From: SMWD01 sp002729875
GTDB lineage: Bacteria; Pseudomonadota; Gammaproteobacteria; Steroidobacterales; GCA-2729495
DNA length: 35,323 nucleotides
Reading direction: 5' to 3'
NCBI GenBank assembly: GCA_036010905.1
Contig: DASCMH010000050.1
Span: 1 to 35,323 of the forward strand
The notes beneath the pieces are model-generated. The model was not told where the DNA came from and made no database searches. It saw only the letters and a list, made by a program, of their open reading frames with translations. The position numbers were made by a program, and so were the translations under genes. Shown here in pieces: positions 19,264 through 26,881 of this stretch (positions are counted from its first letter, which is position 1; the number at the start of each line of letters is the position of its first letter).

Positions 19264-20373
19264 ATGAAATCTCGGGCCGCTATTGCATGGGCTGCCGGTC
19301 AACCTCTGGCGATTGAAGAAATCGACGTCGAGGGGCCTAAAGCAGGCGAAGTGTTGGTTCGGTTGGTCGCGACCGGCGTCTGCCATACCGATGCTTTCAC
19401 GTTGTCAGGGGCTGACCCGGAGGGCCTGTTTCCGTCAATACTCGGACACGAAGGCGGTGGGCTGGTCGAGGAAGTCGGTGCCGGCGTAAGCGGGCTTAAA
19501 CCCGGCGACCACGTGATCCCGTTGTATACCCCGGAATGCGGTTCCTGCAGTTTCTGCACTTCAGGCAAGACGAACCTTTGCCAGGCGATTCGCGAAACAC
19601 AGGGGCAAGGCCTGATGCCAGACGGCACCAGTCGCTTCTCGGCACAAGGTCAGCAGATTTTTCACTATATGGGCACCTCGACCTTTTCGGAGTACACGGT
19701 CCTGCCGGAAATCGCCGTTGCAAAAATCAATTCTGCAGCACCACTGGAGAAAGTCTGCCTGCTTGGTTGCGGCATCACGACAGGTATTGGTGCAGTCCTG
19801 AACACTGCAAAGGTTGAACCCGGTGCCAGCGTGGCGGTGTTCGGACTCGGCGGTATCGGACTCAGCGTCATCCAGGGCGCGGTCATGGCCAGGGCCGAAC
19901 GGATCATCGCCATCGATATTAATGCAGAAAAATTTGAGATGGCGCAACAACTTGGTGCAACAGAATGCGTGAATCCGGCCGAACATGATGCGCCGATCGA
20001 GGATGTGATCGTCGAACTGACCGACGGCGGCGTCGACTATTCATTTGAGTGCGTCGGCAACACCAACCTGATGCGCTCGGCCCTGGAGTGCTGCCACAAA
20101 GGCTGGGGCGAATCGACGATCATCGGTGTCGCCGGTGCGGGACAGGAAATCAGCACCCGCCCCTTTCAACTCGTGACCGGGCGAGTCTGGCGCGGAACCG
20201 CATTCGGCGGCGTCAAGGGTCGCAGCGAACTGCCGGGCTACGTTGACCAGTACCTGGCCGGCAAGATCAGCATCGACCAGATGGTCACCCATACCATGCC
20301 ACTTGATGATATCAACCGGGCCTTTGACCTGATGCATGAAGGTGTGAGCATTCGTTCGGTGATTACATTCTGA
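19264..20373 (+). CDS. adhC: S-(hydroxymethyl)glutathione dehydrogenase (class III alcohol dehydrogenase)
   Basis: Oxidises the spontaneous glutathione-formaldehyde adduct with NAD, detoxifying formaldehyde; the family also reduces S-nitrosoglutathione. The 369-residue protein has the catalytic zinc ligands in GVCHTDAFTLSGADPEG (Cys40), GHEGGG (His62) and LLGCGITTG. Four structural-zinc cysteines lie in ECGSCSFCTSGKTNLC (92, 95, 98, 106). The nucleotide fold is VAVFGLGGIGLSVIQGA. The start at 19264 is supported by GGAG ten bases upstream. The usual partner S-formylglutathione hydrolase is not next to it; the following gene is unrelated. Confidence 0.96.
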   Translation: MKSRAAIAWAAGQPLAIEEIDVEGPKAGEVLVRLVATGVCHTDAFTLSGADPEGLFPSILGHEGGGLVEEVGAGVSGLKPGDHVIPLYTPECGSCSFCTSGKTNLCQAIRETQGQGLMPDGTSRFSAQGQQIFHYMGTSTFSEYTVLPEIAVAKINSAAPLEKVCLLGCGITTGIGAVLNTAKVEPGASVAVFGLGGIGLSVIQGAVMARAERIIAIDINAEKFEMAQQLGATECVNPAEHDAPIEDVIVELTDGGVDYSFECVGNTNLMRSALECCHKGWGESTIIGVAGAGQEISTRPFQLVTGRVWRGTAFGGVKGRSELPGYVDQYLAGKISIDQMVTHTMPLDDINRAFDLMHEGVSIRSVITF

Positions 20374-20532
20374 GTGTAGCGTACGACAATCAGGCACGAT
20401 GACGAATCCACTTGCGAGAGCAGTGACATCCAGCCCGACTACCGAGGCCGGCGCTGCAATCACCCGGCCTGCGCGCTAACCATGTCCCCAGGTTGTGGCA
20501 CTGGCGACCGATCCCCGGCGTACGGGCTGCTC

Positions 20533-23181
20533 ATGCTCAGAGCCCTGATCATGAGCAGCCTGCTGATCGCCATGCATGTTGTTACAGCCGGGACCACAAT
20601 CACCCTGAATCAGGGTGCGAACATCGCCGTGACGGCACCGGGCGCAAACGACCGTATGGCCTTTGATTTTGCCGGTCAAATCTGGCTAACAGGTGATACC
20701 AAGCAACCCGCAACCCGGTTAACAACATCCGGCACGCTGAATCAGCGACCGGCTTTTTCCCGTGACGGGCGCCTGGTTGCCTACGAATCCCTGCAGGCAG
20801 GTTATTACCAGATTTTTGTTACCAACATCGCCAGCAGCGTGACACGCCAGGTCACGTTCGGGCCATACGATCACCTGACGCCGGCCTGGTCACCGGCGAG
20901 TTCGGCACGCTCGCGACTCGTCATGGCATCAAATCGTGGCGGTAATTTTGATATCTGGGAAATCGATATTGACAACCTGACCTTACACCAGCTGACTTTC
21001 TCGACCGAGCATGAACACGACCCCGCCTGGAATGATAACGGCACCCGCCTCGCCTACGTTAGCAAGACTGCAACCGGCTCTGCGCTGTATACCCTGACTC
21101 CGGGTAACCCACCGCAACGCGTGGTACATGAACGCGCTGCGATGGTTGCTCCGGCATGGCGACCGGGCGGCGGCCTGCTGACTTACACGCGGCAGAAAAA
21201 ACTTTCGCGCCAGTTGCGCATGCTGCTGCTGTCAACACCACCGATTAGCAAACCAGTCACTCAGCAGGAACAGGTGTCACCGCACCCTGTACACTGGCTC
21301 GACCGCAACACTTTCCTGTATGCGGCCGACGGCAAGATCCGTCGCCGCGAACTGGGCCTGCCGGTGTTTGACGATGTTCCATTCAGCGTAGCCCTTGAGA
21401 TCAATCGCAGTGCCCGTGCGCCGCGCGATACTTCATTGGCGAACAACAACAGACCCGTACGGGGGTCGGATGGGCAAACGGAACGGGCGGACGGCCGCCT
21501 GGTTGTCGCCATGCTCGGCGATTTATGGGAATTTCAGCGTGAAAGTGACGCTCAACTCACCCTGCTCCGGCAGTTGATCAACGACGCGTATGTCGATGCA
21601 CGGCCAGTATTCTCACCAGAAGGCCGGCAACTGGCATTTATCTCCGATCGTAGCGGCAGTCGACAGATCTGGATCATGGCGACCGACTCGCTCGATATGC
21701 AACGCCTGACCCACGCTGACACCGTCCACGGGACGCCTGCCTGGAGTCCGGACGGCAAGACTATTGCTTACCTGGTGACTGATGACAATGACGGTTACCG
21801 ACTGCGACTGATCAATGTCGCCAGCCGGCATTGGCAGGCTTTAGCCGCAACAACGCGCCAACCCGGCAGACCCGTGTTTACAGATGGCAGATGGTCCATC
21901 ATCCCCGCAACGGACTCGTTACATGAGGCACTGGCAGCGCCACTCAGCTGGCGACCGACGAACTCGGGTAAGCGCTACATCATTCGTGCCGGACGGATTT
22001 TTGATGGTATTGGGCCGGGGTATACGCTGCGGCAGGATATCGTCATCGAACACAACCTGATTGTTGCCATTCACCCGTGGTCAGACATAGACCCGGATAT
22101 CCCGGTTATCGATGCGAGTGCACATACCATAATTCCCGGACTGATCGACCTGACCGTACGACAGGAACCCTACGAAACTGAACGCAACGGTCGCAAATGG
22201 CTGGCAGCAGGTGTCACGACTGTGCGTATGACGCCTGGTCGAACCGTCGCTGACTTTAACCGGGCCATTGAACGACTCGAAAGCTGGGGCAGCGGTCGCC
22301 GTATCGGACCACGGGTGATGTTGACAGCGCGCCCCTGTGATCGCAAGACGGGCCGTTTCGACCGGGCCAGGTTCGAACAAATTGTGGCCGATGCCATAAC
22401 GCTGAACATCGTCGCACTGGAACTGTGTCCCGATCTTGATGGCGAAACGCTAACCAATGTCATCAGTCGCGCCCATGCACAGGGAATCTCCGTCATTACC
22501 ACGACACCGTTACCCGGCATTACGCTTGCAGCGGACGAACTGCAACCACAGACACGGACGCCGGACGGAAACTCGCAACCGGACCCGGCCACCTGGCAAA
22601 ATTTTCTACTCGTCAGCGCCGGCATCGGTGCCGGCATATCGTCCCGCCTGCTGATGACCCCCCAAGCGGATGAGCAAATGCTCAACAGCCTGAAATCAGG
22701 CTGGCAATCGCGCAGAATTTTCACCGCTACAGAACGACGTCGGTTTAATACATCCTGGCAATTGAGTCGAGCCGCGTACTTTGCCGCCCCCATGACCGAA
22801 CCGAACCTCATTCAGGGCGCGGGTGGCAGTATTATCCTCGGCAGTGAAGCGCCTTCGACACCCCAGGGTCTCGGACTGCACGGCGAGATGCGCCGGCTGG
22901 TGGCTCAGGGTCTGCAGCCCTTTCAGGTGCTTAAAATGGTCAGCCTCGATGCCGCCCGCATGCTGGGCAATGGCTCGTCACTGGGCCTGATCCGCATCGG
23001 CAGGCAAGCTGATCTGGTCATTCTCAACGGTGACCCGCTCGCAGACATTGCCGCAGCGGCAAAGGTAGTTACCACTATCAGCAGGGGTCGCCGGTATTCC
23101 CGCAAAGACCTGACAACCATGGGTTTAAGGCAGCCAGCCCCGAATAATGTTGGAAAATTTTACAACTCTGCTCAACATTAA
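20533..23181 (+). CDS. Secreted PD40 beta-propeller protein with degenerate amidohydrolase-like domain
   Basis: An 882-residue exported protein. The N-terminal hydrophobic segment (ALIMSSLLIAMHVVTAG) is a likely signal peptide. Residues ~40-480 contain at least six TolB/PD40 propeller blades, such as RPAFSRDGRLVAYES, DPAWNDNGTRLAYVS, RPVFSPEGRQLAFIS and TPAWSPDGKTIAYL. The C-terminal ~370 residues align with cytosolic-imidase-like amidohydrolases: VIDASAHTIIPGLIDLT, and near the end LHGEMRRLVAQGLQPFQVLKM then GRQADLVILNGDPLADI. The metal-binding HxH normally following PGLID is absent (LTVRQEP), as is the later histidine after AHAQG (VITTTPL). Hydrolase activity is therefore doubtful. An in-frame ATG at 20482 is an alternative start. 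It begins 159 bp after adhC and no partner gene is evident. Confidence 0.82.
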   Translation: MLRALIMSSLLIAMHVVTAGTTITLNQGANIAVTAPGANDRMAFDFAGQIWLTGDTKQPATRLTTSGTLNQRPAFSRDGRLVAYESLQAGYYQIFVTNIASSVTRQVTFGPYDHLTPAWSPASSARSRLVMASNRGGNFDIWEIDIDNLTLHQLTFSTEHEHDPAWNDNGTRLAYVSKTATGSALYTLTPGNPPQRVVHERAAMVAPAWRPGGGLLTYTRQKKLSRQLRMLLLSTPPISKPVTQQEQVSPHPVHWLDRNTFLYAADGKIRRRELGLPVFDDVPFSVALEINRSARAPRDTSLANNNRPVRGSDGQTERADGRLVVAMLGDLWEFQRESDAQLTLLRQLINDAYVDARPVFSPEGRQLAFISDRSGSRQIWIMATDSLDMQRLTHADTVHGTPAWSPDGKTIAYLVTDDNDGYRLRLINVASRHWQALAATTRQPGRPVFTDGRWSIIPATDSLHEALAAPLSWRPTNSGKRYIIRAGRIFDGIGPGYTLRQDIVIEHNLIVAIHPWSDIDPDIPVIDASAHTIIPGLIDLTVRQEPYETERNGRKWLAAGVTTVRMTPGRTVADFNRAIERLESWGSGRRIGPRVMLTARPCDRKTGRFDRARFEQIVADAITLNIVALELCPDLDGETLTNVISRAHAQGISVITTTPLPGITLAADELQPQTRTPDGNSQPDPATWQNFLLVSAGIGAGISSRLLMTPQADEQMLNSLKSGWQSRRIFTATERRRFNTSWQLSRAAYFAAPMTEPNLIQGAGGSIILGSEAPSTPQGLGLHGEMRRLVAQGLQPFQVLKMVSLDAARMLGNGSSLGLIRIGRQADLVILNGDPLADIAAAAKVVTTISRGRRYSRKDLTTMGLRQPAPNNVGKFYNSAQH

Positions 23182-23412
23182 TATGTAAAACCAGGCCTGC
23201 GGAGCAGAAATGCCATGTCATCGCAGACCTGCTCTGCTGTCAGGTAACTCCGGGGTAGCCTGAATCCGGTGAGAAAGCTCCTGTCAGTGCGGATATTTAA
23301 CCCAATATATTAAAGCCCGCCACTAAAAAAGAGCCCGGGTGAGTGTCGAATATCATTACACTTTGCAGGACTCTGAACGGAGCTTGTCACGGTAAGATAA
23401 TATAATAATCTG

Positions 23413-23432
23413 TTTATAAAGGGCTTTATAAA
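23413..23432. repeat. Perfect inverted repeat abutting the sigma-54 promoter
   Basis: TTTATAAAGGGCTTTATAAA: a perfect 9-bp inverted repeat with a 2-bp GG spacer, ending 2 bp before the -24 element. It could be a regulator operator or a DNA-bending site. It is too close for a typical enhancer-binding-protein site, which usually lies about 100 bp upstream. Confidence 0.6.
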
Positions 23433-23434
23433 CC

Positions 23435-23451
23435 TTGGCACGGGTCTTGCA
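23435..23451 (+). promoter_or_regulatory. Sigma-54 (RpoN) promoter
   Basis: TTGGCACGGGTCTTGCA matches the -24/-12 consensus (TGGCACG, four bases, TTGCA), with the GG and GC doublets at the required spacing (23437-23438 and 23449-23450). It requires an AAA+ activator; none is encoded in the window. Transcription would begin near 23462. Confidence 0.85.
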
Positions 23452-23461
23452 TGATAATCAA

Positions 23462-23685
23462 CGCGCACAAAAAAGGTTTTTACAGGCGATGGTCTATTCG
23501 ACATCTGTAACCAGACATCGAAGCCAAAAAATGCAGGAAAATAAGAAGAATAACCAGAATTATAAATATAAAAAAAATAGCAAATAACTATAAAAAAAAC
23601 CAGCACAGCTTCGCCGCTGAAGTAAAAACCAAACACGCGACAACAACAATAACCCATACCCCGCCTCCCACGCGGGGTTTTTTTT
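23462..23685 (+). ncRNA. Predicted sigma-54-dependent small RNA, possible Hfq-sequestering (CrcZ-like) RNA
   Basis: The 225-nt interval from the predicted sigma-54 start to a strong intrinsic terminator has no convincing ORF. It is strongly A-rich. It contains five consecutive A-R-N triplets (AATAAGAAGAATAAC, 23540-23554) and four more (AACAACAATAAC, 23642-23653), the latter also fitting the AAYAAY-type catabolite-activity motif. A stem-loop CGATGgTCT...AGACATCG lies near the 5' end (about 23486-23520) and a small one around CAGC-TTCGCC-GCTG. Hfq's distal face binds A-R-N repeats, and Pseudomonas CrcZ is a sigma-54-driven RNA of such motifs that titrates Hfq/Crc. Orthology to CrcZ is not claimed. 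Alternatives are a leader or attenuator for btuD, or a 32-codon Lys/Asn-rich peptide (23489-23587). Confidence 0.6.
23659..23685 (+). terminator. Intrinsic terminator
   Basis: CCCCGC stem, 7-nt loop CTCCCAC, GCGGGG stem, then eight T. Six GC pairs and a long T-run make this the strongest terminator in the window. It ends the predicted small RNA 52 bp before the btuD start, separating the two transcripts or acting as an attenuator. Confidence 0.85.
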
Positions 23686-23737
23686 GTCTGTGCCTTTTGC
23701 CCTTACAATGGGGGGCCATGCCAGCCCACCTGCATCA

Positions 23738-24502
23738 ATGACACTTTCCTGCCAAGACCTGACGGTCAGCATTAACGGACGTACCCTGATTCGGCGCCTT
23801 AGCCTTAGCGCAGACCCGGGCGACTTTATCTGCATCCTCGGCCCGAACGGGGTTGGCAAGACGCTGATGCTGCATACCCTGGCCGGTATTCGTGATATCG
23901 ATACGGGCTTTATACAGCTACATGGCGATGATATTAAATCGCTGGATCGGCGGGTCATCGCGCAGCGCCTTGGACTGTTATTGCAGGCTTATGATGACGC
24001 ATTTCCGATGACCGTACTCGAAGCCGTAATGATGGGCCGTCACCCGCATCTTGGTTTCTGGCAATGGGAAACGACAGCTGATATCGATCTGGCCACCCAT
24101 GCACTGGCGGCAATGGACCTCAGCGATCTAACCGAGCGGCTGACGGCTACTTTGTCGGGTGGCGAACGGCGCCGTCTGGCCATCGCCACCCTGCTGGTTC
24201 AGGAACCCGACATGCTGTTGCTCGACGAACCGATGAACCATCTCGACCCACTGCATAAATTACAGGTGCTTGGCCGATTATCGGCTCTCGCTGATGCCGG
24301 TAAAACAGTGATTGCCAGCCTGCACGACCCGGTACTGGCTGCACGCTATGCCCGCCAGATCCTGCTGTTATTCGGCGATGGCGAATGGGAATTTGGCCCC
24401 GTAGCCGACATGCTTACGACTGATCGCCTGGCACGATTATATGCTACGCCCTTCGCCGCCTTTTCGCGGGACGGACAAGAAGTTCTGCTGCCGACGCTGT
24501 AG
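23738..24502 (+). CDS. btuD: Cobalamin ABC transporter ATP-binding protein
   Basis: Cytoplasmic ATPase that powers B12 import with the BtuC-type permease and BtuF. The 254-residue protein has Walker A GPNGVGKT (residues 35-42), a Q-loop (LLLQAYDDAFPMTVLEAVMMGRHPHLG), signature LSGGERRRLAIA near 138, Walker B MLLLDEP near 161 and a switch histidine in IASLHDP. The FhuC/BtuD subtype is clear. B12 is inferred from the downstream riboswitch-btuB and the other B12 genes. The frame is open from a TTG at 23684, but that lies inside the terminator; the conserved domain starts at the ATG at 23738. An ATG at 23708 is possible. No clear Shine-Dalgarno is present. Confidence 0.87.
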   Translation: MTLSCQDLTVSINGRTLIRRLSLSADPGDFICILGPNGVGKTLMLHTLAGIRDIDTGFIQLHGDDIKSLDRRVIAQRLGLLLQAYDDAFPMTVLEAVMMGRHPHLGFWQWETTADIDLATHALAAMDLSDLTERLTATLSGGERRRLAIATLLVQEPDMLLLDEPMNHLDPLHKLQVLGRLSALADAGKTVIASLHDPVLAARYARQILLLFGDGEWEFGPVADMLTTDRLARLYATPFAAFSRDGQEVLLPTL

Positions 24503-24509
24503 CCAAAAC

Positions 24510-24539
24510 TTGACACAGCCCGGCACAACTTAATAGAGT
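24510..24539 (+). promoter_or_regulatory. Candidate promoter of the riboswitch-btuB transcript
   Basis: Consensus -35 TTGACA (24510-24515), eight bases after the btuD stop, followed by -10-like TAGAGT (24534-24539, 18-bp spacer) or TAATAG with a 15-bp spacer. Placed correctly to transcribe the riboswitch that follows. Confidence 0.45.
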
Positions 24540-24547
24540 CGAACCTC

Positions 24548-24785
24548 GCTAGGTGCTTCCGGTCGTCAGGCCGGAATAACGGGAAACCGGTGATTCGTAT
24601 CCCAAGGGAAATCTCCCCTGAGTAACCTTAAGGATCCGACCATTCCGGTACTGCCCCCGCAACGGTGATCGAGTAAAGACTGAATCTACGGACCATCCAG
24701 GATCCGAAACCACTGCGCATGACGCGGGAAGGTGATGCAGTCAGGGCACAAGCCCACTCGTAAGTCCGGAGACCGGCTTAGTGAC
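24548..24785 (+). ncRNA. Cobalamin (AdoCbl-type) riboswitch
   Basis: About 235 nt of btuB leader with the conserved cobalamin aptamer elements in order: an AGGTGCTTCC-like opening arm, GGGAAACCGGTG, TGCCCCCGCAACGGTGA in the core, GCGGGAAGGTGATGCAG, and the B12 box TAAGTCCGGAGACCGGCTT near 24761-24779. Binding of coenzyme B12 to such leaders represses the downstream uptake gene. Peripheral boundaries are approximate because I cannot fold the RNA computationally. Confidence 0.93.
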
Positions 24786-24850
24786 AGTAACAACGGTGCG
24801 GAGGGCGCTCGTGCAGCTGATCACTCTGAGACTGATCTGCCGACATTAAC

Positions 24851-24911
24851 GCTCCTGTCCGCTCCACATATATACGTCACCAGTCTGTGCGGGGTAGCAC
24901 AGCAGAGGAGC
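24851..24911 (+). promoter_or_regulatory. Riboswitch expression platform with sequestered btuB ribosome site
   Basis: GCTCCT (24851-24856) is complementary to AGGAGC (24906-24911), the Shine-Dalgarno of btuB. A perfect hairpin CTGTGC-GGGGTA-GCACAG (24885-24902) lies directly before it. There is no T-run, so control by blocking translation initiation is more likely than by termination. The switching mechanism is inferred from complementarity. Confidence 0.55.
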
Positions 24912-24914
24912 ACA

Positions 24915-26858
24915 ATGAACTTTTCAATTCACCCGGCCACCCTGCTTGCGGGTGTCATTGTTACGCACAACGTGGCGGGGGAACCTGCACCGGGCGATAA
25001 CATCTTCGTGTCGGCACATCGCACCCCGGCAACAAGGCTTGAGATCGGCAGCGCCATAACGACAATTGGTCGTCAGAGCATAGAAAACCGGCAGAGTATT
25101 TTCGCCACCGACCTACTGCAGGATCTGACCAGCCTGGCTGTCAGTCGATCCAGCAATTTCGGCTCACAGACTGCAATCCGTATCCGTGGAGCCGAAGCCA
25201 ATCATGTCCTCGTCCGTATCGACGGCATCGAAGTCAACGATCCGGCATCTGATGACGCATTTGATTTTGCTCACCTGACTGCCAACGATATTGACCACAT
25301 TGAAGTCGTACGCGGGCCACAGAGCGCGGTCTGGGGCAGTGATGCACTGGCCGGGGTCATCGACATTACGACCCGCCGCTCAACAGATCGCTTGAACGGC
25401 AGCGCTTTCATCGAAAAAGGGGCATTCAACACCATAAACAGTGGCATGCACGTCGGCACCCGCAGCGCCGACTCCGGCATGGATCTGACCGTCTCCTTCC
25501 TGGACTCCGACGGCAGCAACATTTCGCGCTCCGGAACCGAGTATGACGGTTATCAGAACCTGTCCGCTAACCTGCGTGCCGATGTCGATCTCACCTGCGG
25601 TCTGATGTTCGATGGATCACTGCGGCATGTTGATGCAACCAAACAGTTTGATGCTGTTGATTTTGCAACCGGCCTGTCTGCCGATGCGGAGCGCAAAATG
25701 GATACGACGCAAACGATACTCGGCGGCCGTGGCAAATTATCACTGTTTGAAGACGCCTGGGTACAAACATTACGCCTGACCTTCATGAGCACAAACAACA
25801 ATAATTTCACTGACAGCATCCGGGACATGGAGACTGCCGCAGACAAGTTCGCTATCTATTACCAAAGTACGTTTAATTTTGATGCGGGAGCGACCACCCA
25901 ATCTGCACAGCAAATCACGTTTGCAGCCGATTATGAAGGCGAGAAATTTGAACAACGTGGCATGGCTTCCGCATGGGGTGATCCAAACCAGGATCAGAAC
26001 ATAAACAATACCGGCCTGGTAGGGGAATATCGCGTCACCGGTTTCGGTAGCCTGTCATTCAGTCTCGGTATTCGTTATGACGACAACAGCGCATTTGACA
26101 ACATTGCAACCTACCGAACGACAGCGGCGTGGCGCTTCGACAGCCTGGATTCCCGACTGCATACCAGCTTCGGCAGCGGACAAAAATCGCCTACATTCAC
26201 CGAGCGATTCGGGTTTACACCCGACCAGTTCCACGGCAATACAGATCTGCAACCGGAAAAATCCAGAGGCCTGGATATCGGTTATGAACAATATTTTTCC
26301 GGCGGACAAATAATCGCCGACATAACCTACTTCCGTAAACGACTTGAGGACGAGATCAACGGTTTCTTTTTTGACCCGTCACTTGGTGCATTCGGCATGT
26401 TCACGGCCGTGAACCGTGACGGCGTGAGTAAAAGCAGGGGCCTTGAGACGGAAGTAACGGTTAACATTGTTGCCGGTCTGAGTACCACGGCAAACTATAC
26501 CTACACAGACGCAACCCAGCCCGATGCAAGCGGACAACAACAACGGGAAATCCGCCGGCCAAGACATATGGCGGCACTGAACATCAACTATGATTTTCCG
26601 GACCAGACACATGTAAACCTCAACGTATCCTACACAGGTGAACAAACTGATAATTTTTTCCCACCATACCCGCCCTTCTTTGAAAATGTTTCTCTTGATG
26701 CTTATACACTTGTGAACCTGACCGGAAGTTATGCGCTCACCAACAAAGTGACGGTATTTGCCCGTGTGGAGAACCTGTTTAATACGACTTATGAGAATAT
26801 CTACAGCTTTGCGACACCCGGAATAGGCGCATATCTTGGTACGCGTATGCGGTTTTAA
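24915..26858 (+). CDS. btuB: TonB-dependent vitamin B12 outer-membrane receptor
   Basis: Outer-membrane beta-barrel that imports cobalamin using TonB energy. The 647-residue protein has a short signal sequence (to about residue 22, HNVAGEPA), a TonB-box-like segment DNIFVSAHRTP, and a plug domain with AIRIRGAEANHVLVRIDGIEVND and IEVVRGPQSAVWGSDALAGVIDI. The ~22-strand barrel ends in ARVENLFNTTYENIYSFATPGIGAYLGTRMRF with the terminal aromatic residue. Assignment to B12 rests on the cobalamin riboswitch directly upstream plus BtuB-type length. The ATG at 24915 follows GAGGAG by six bases. An in-frame ATG at 24732 lies inside the riboswitch and is rejected. The 3' end converges on the MFS gene with 23 bp between them. 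Confidence 0.93.
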   Translation: MNFSIHPATLLAGVIVTHNVAGEPAPGDNIFVSAHRTPATRLEIGSAITTIGRQSIENRQSIFATDLLQDLTSLAVSRSSNFGSQTAIRIRGAEANHVLVRIDGIEVNDPASDDAFDFAHLTANDIDHIEVVRGPQSAVWGSDALAGVIDITTRRSTDRLNGSAFIEKGAFNTINSGMHVGTRSADSGMDLTVSFLDSDGSNISRSGTEYDGYQNLSANLRADVDLTCGLMFDGSLRHVDATKQFDAVDFATGLSADAERKMDTTQTILGGRGKLSLFEDAWVQTLRLTFMSTNNNNFTDSIRDMETAADKFAIYYQSTFNFDAGATTQSAQQITFAADYEGEKFEQRGMASAWGDPNQDQNINNTGLVGEYRVTGFGSLSFSLGIRYDDNSAFDNIATYRTTAAWRFDSLDSRLHTSFGSGQKSPTFTERFGFTPDQFHGNTDLQPEKSRGLDIGYEQYFSGGQIIADITYFRKRLEDEINGFFFDPSLGAFGMFTAVNRDGVSKSRGLETEVTVNIVAGLSTTANYTYTDATQPDASGQQQREIRRPRHMAALNINYDFPDQTHVNLNVSYTGEQTDNFFPPYPPFFENVSLDAYTLVNLTGSYALTNKVTVFARVENLFNTTYENIYSFATPGIGAYLGTRMRF

Positions 26859-26881
26859 CCCGGGCTAGCCAGACTTCAACA

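Noticed and set aside
23684..23737. TTG start of btuD
   Set aside because: It lies within the T-run of the intrinsic terminator; the ABC domain begins at the ATG at 23738.
24732..24914. N-terminal extension of btuB from the ATG at 24732
   Set aside because: This segment is the 3' half of the cobalamin riboswitch; a signal peptide and a strong ribosome site occur at 24915.
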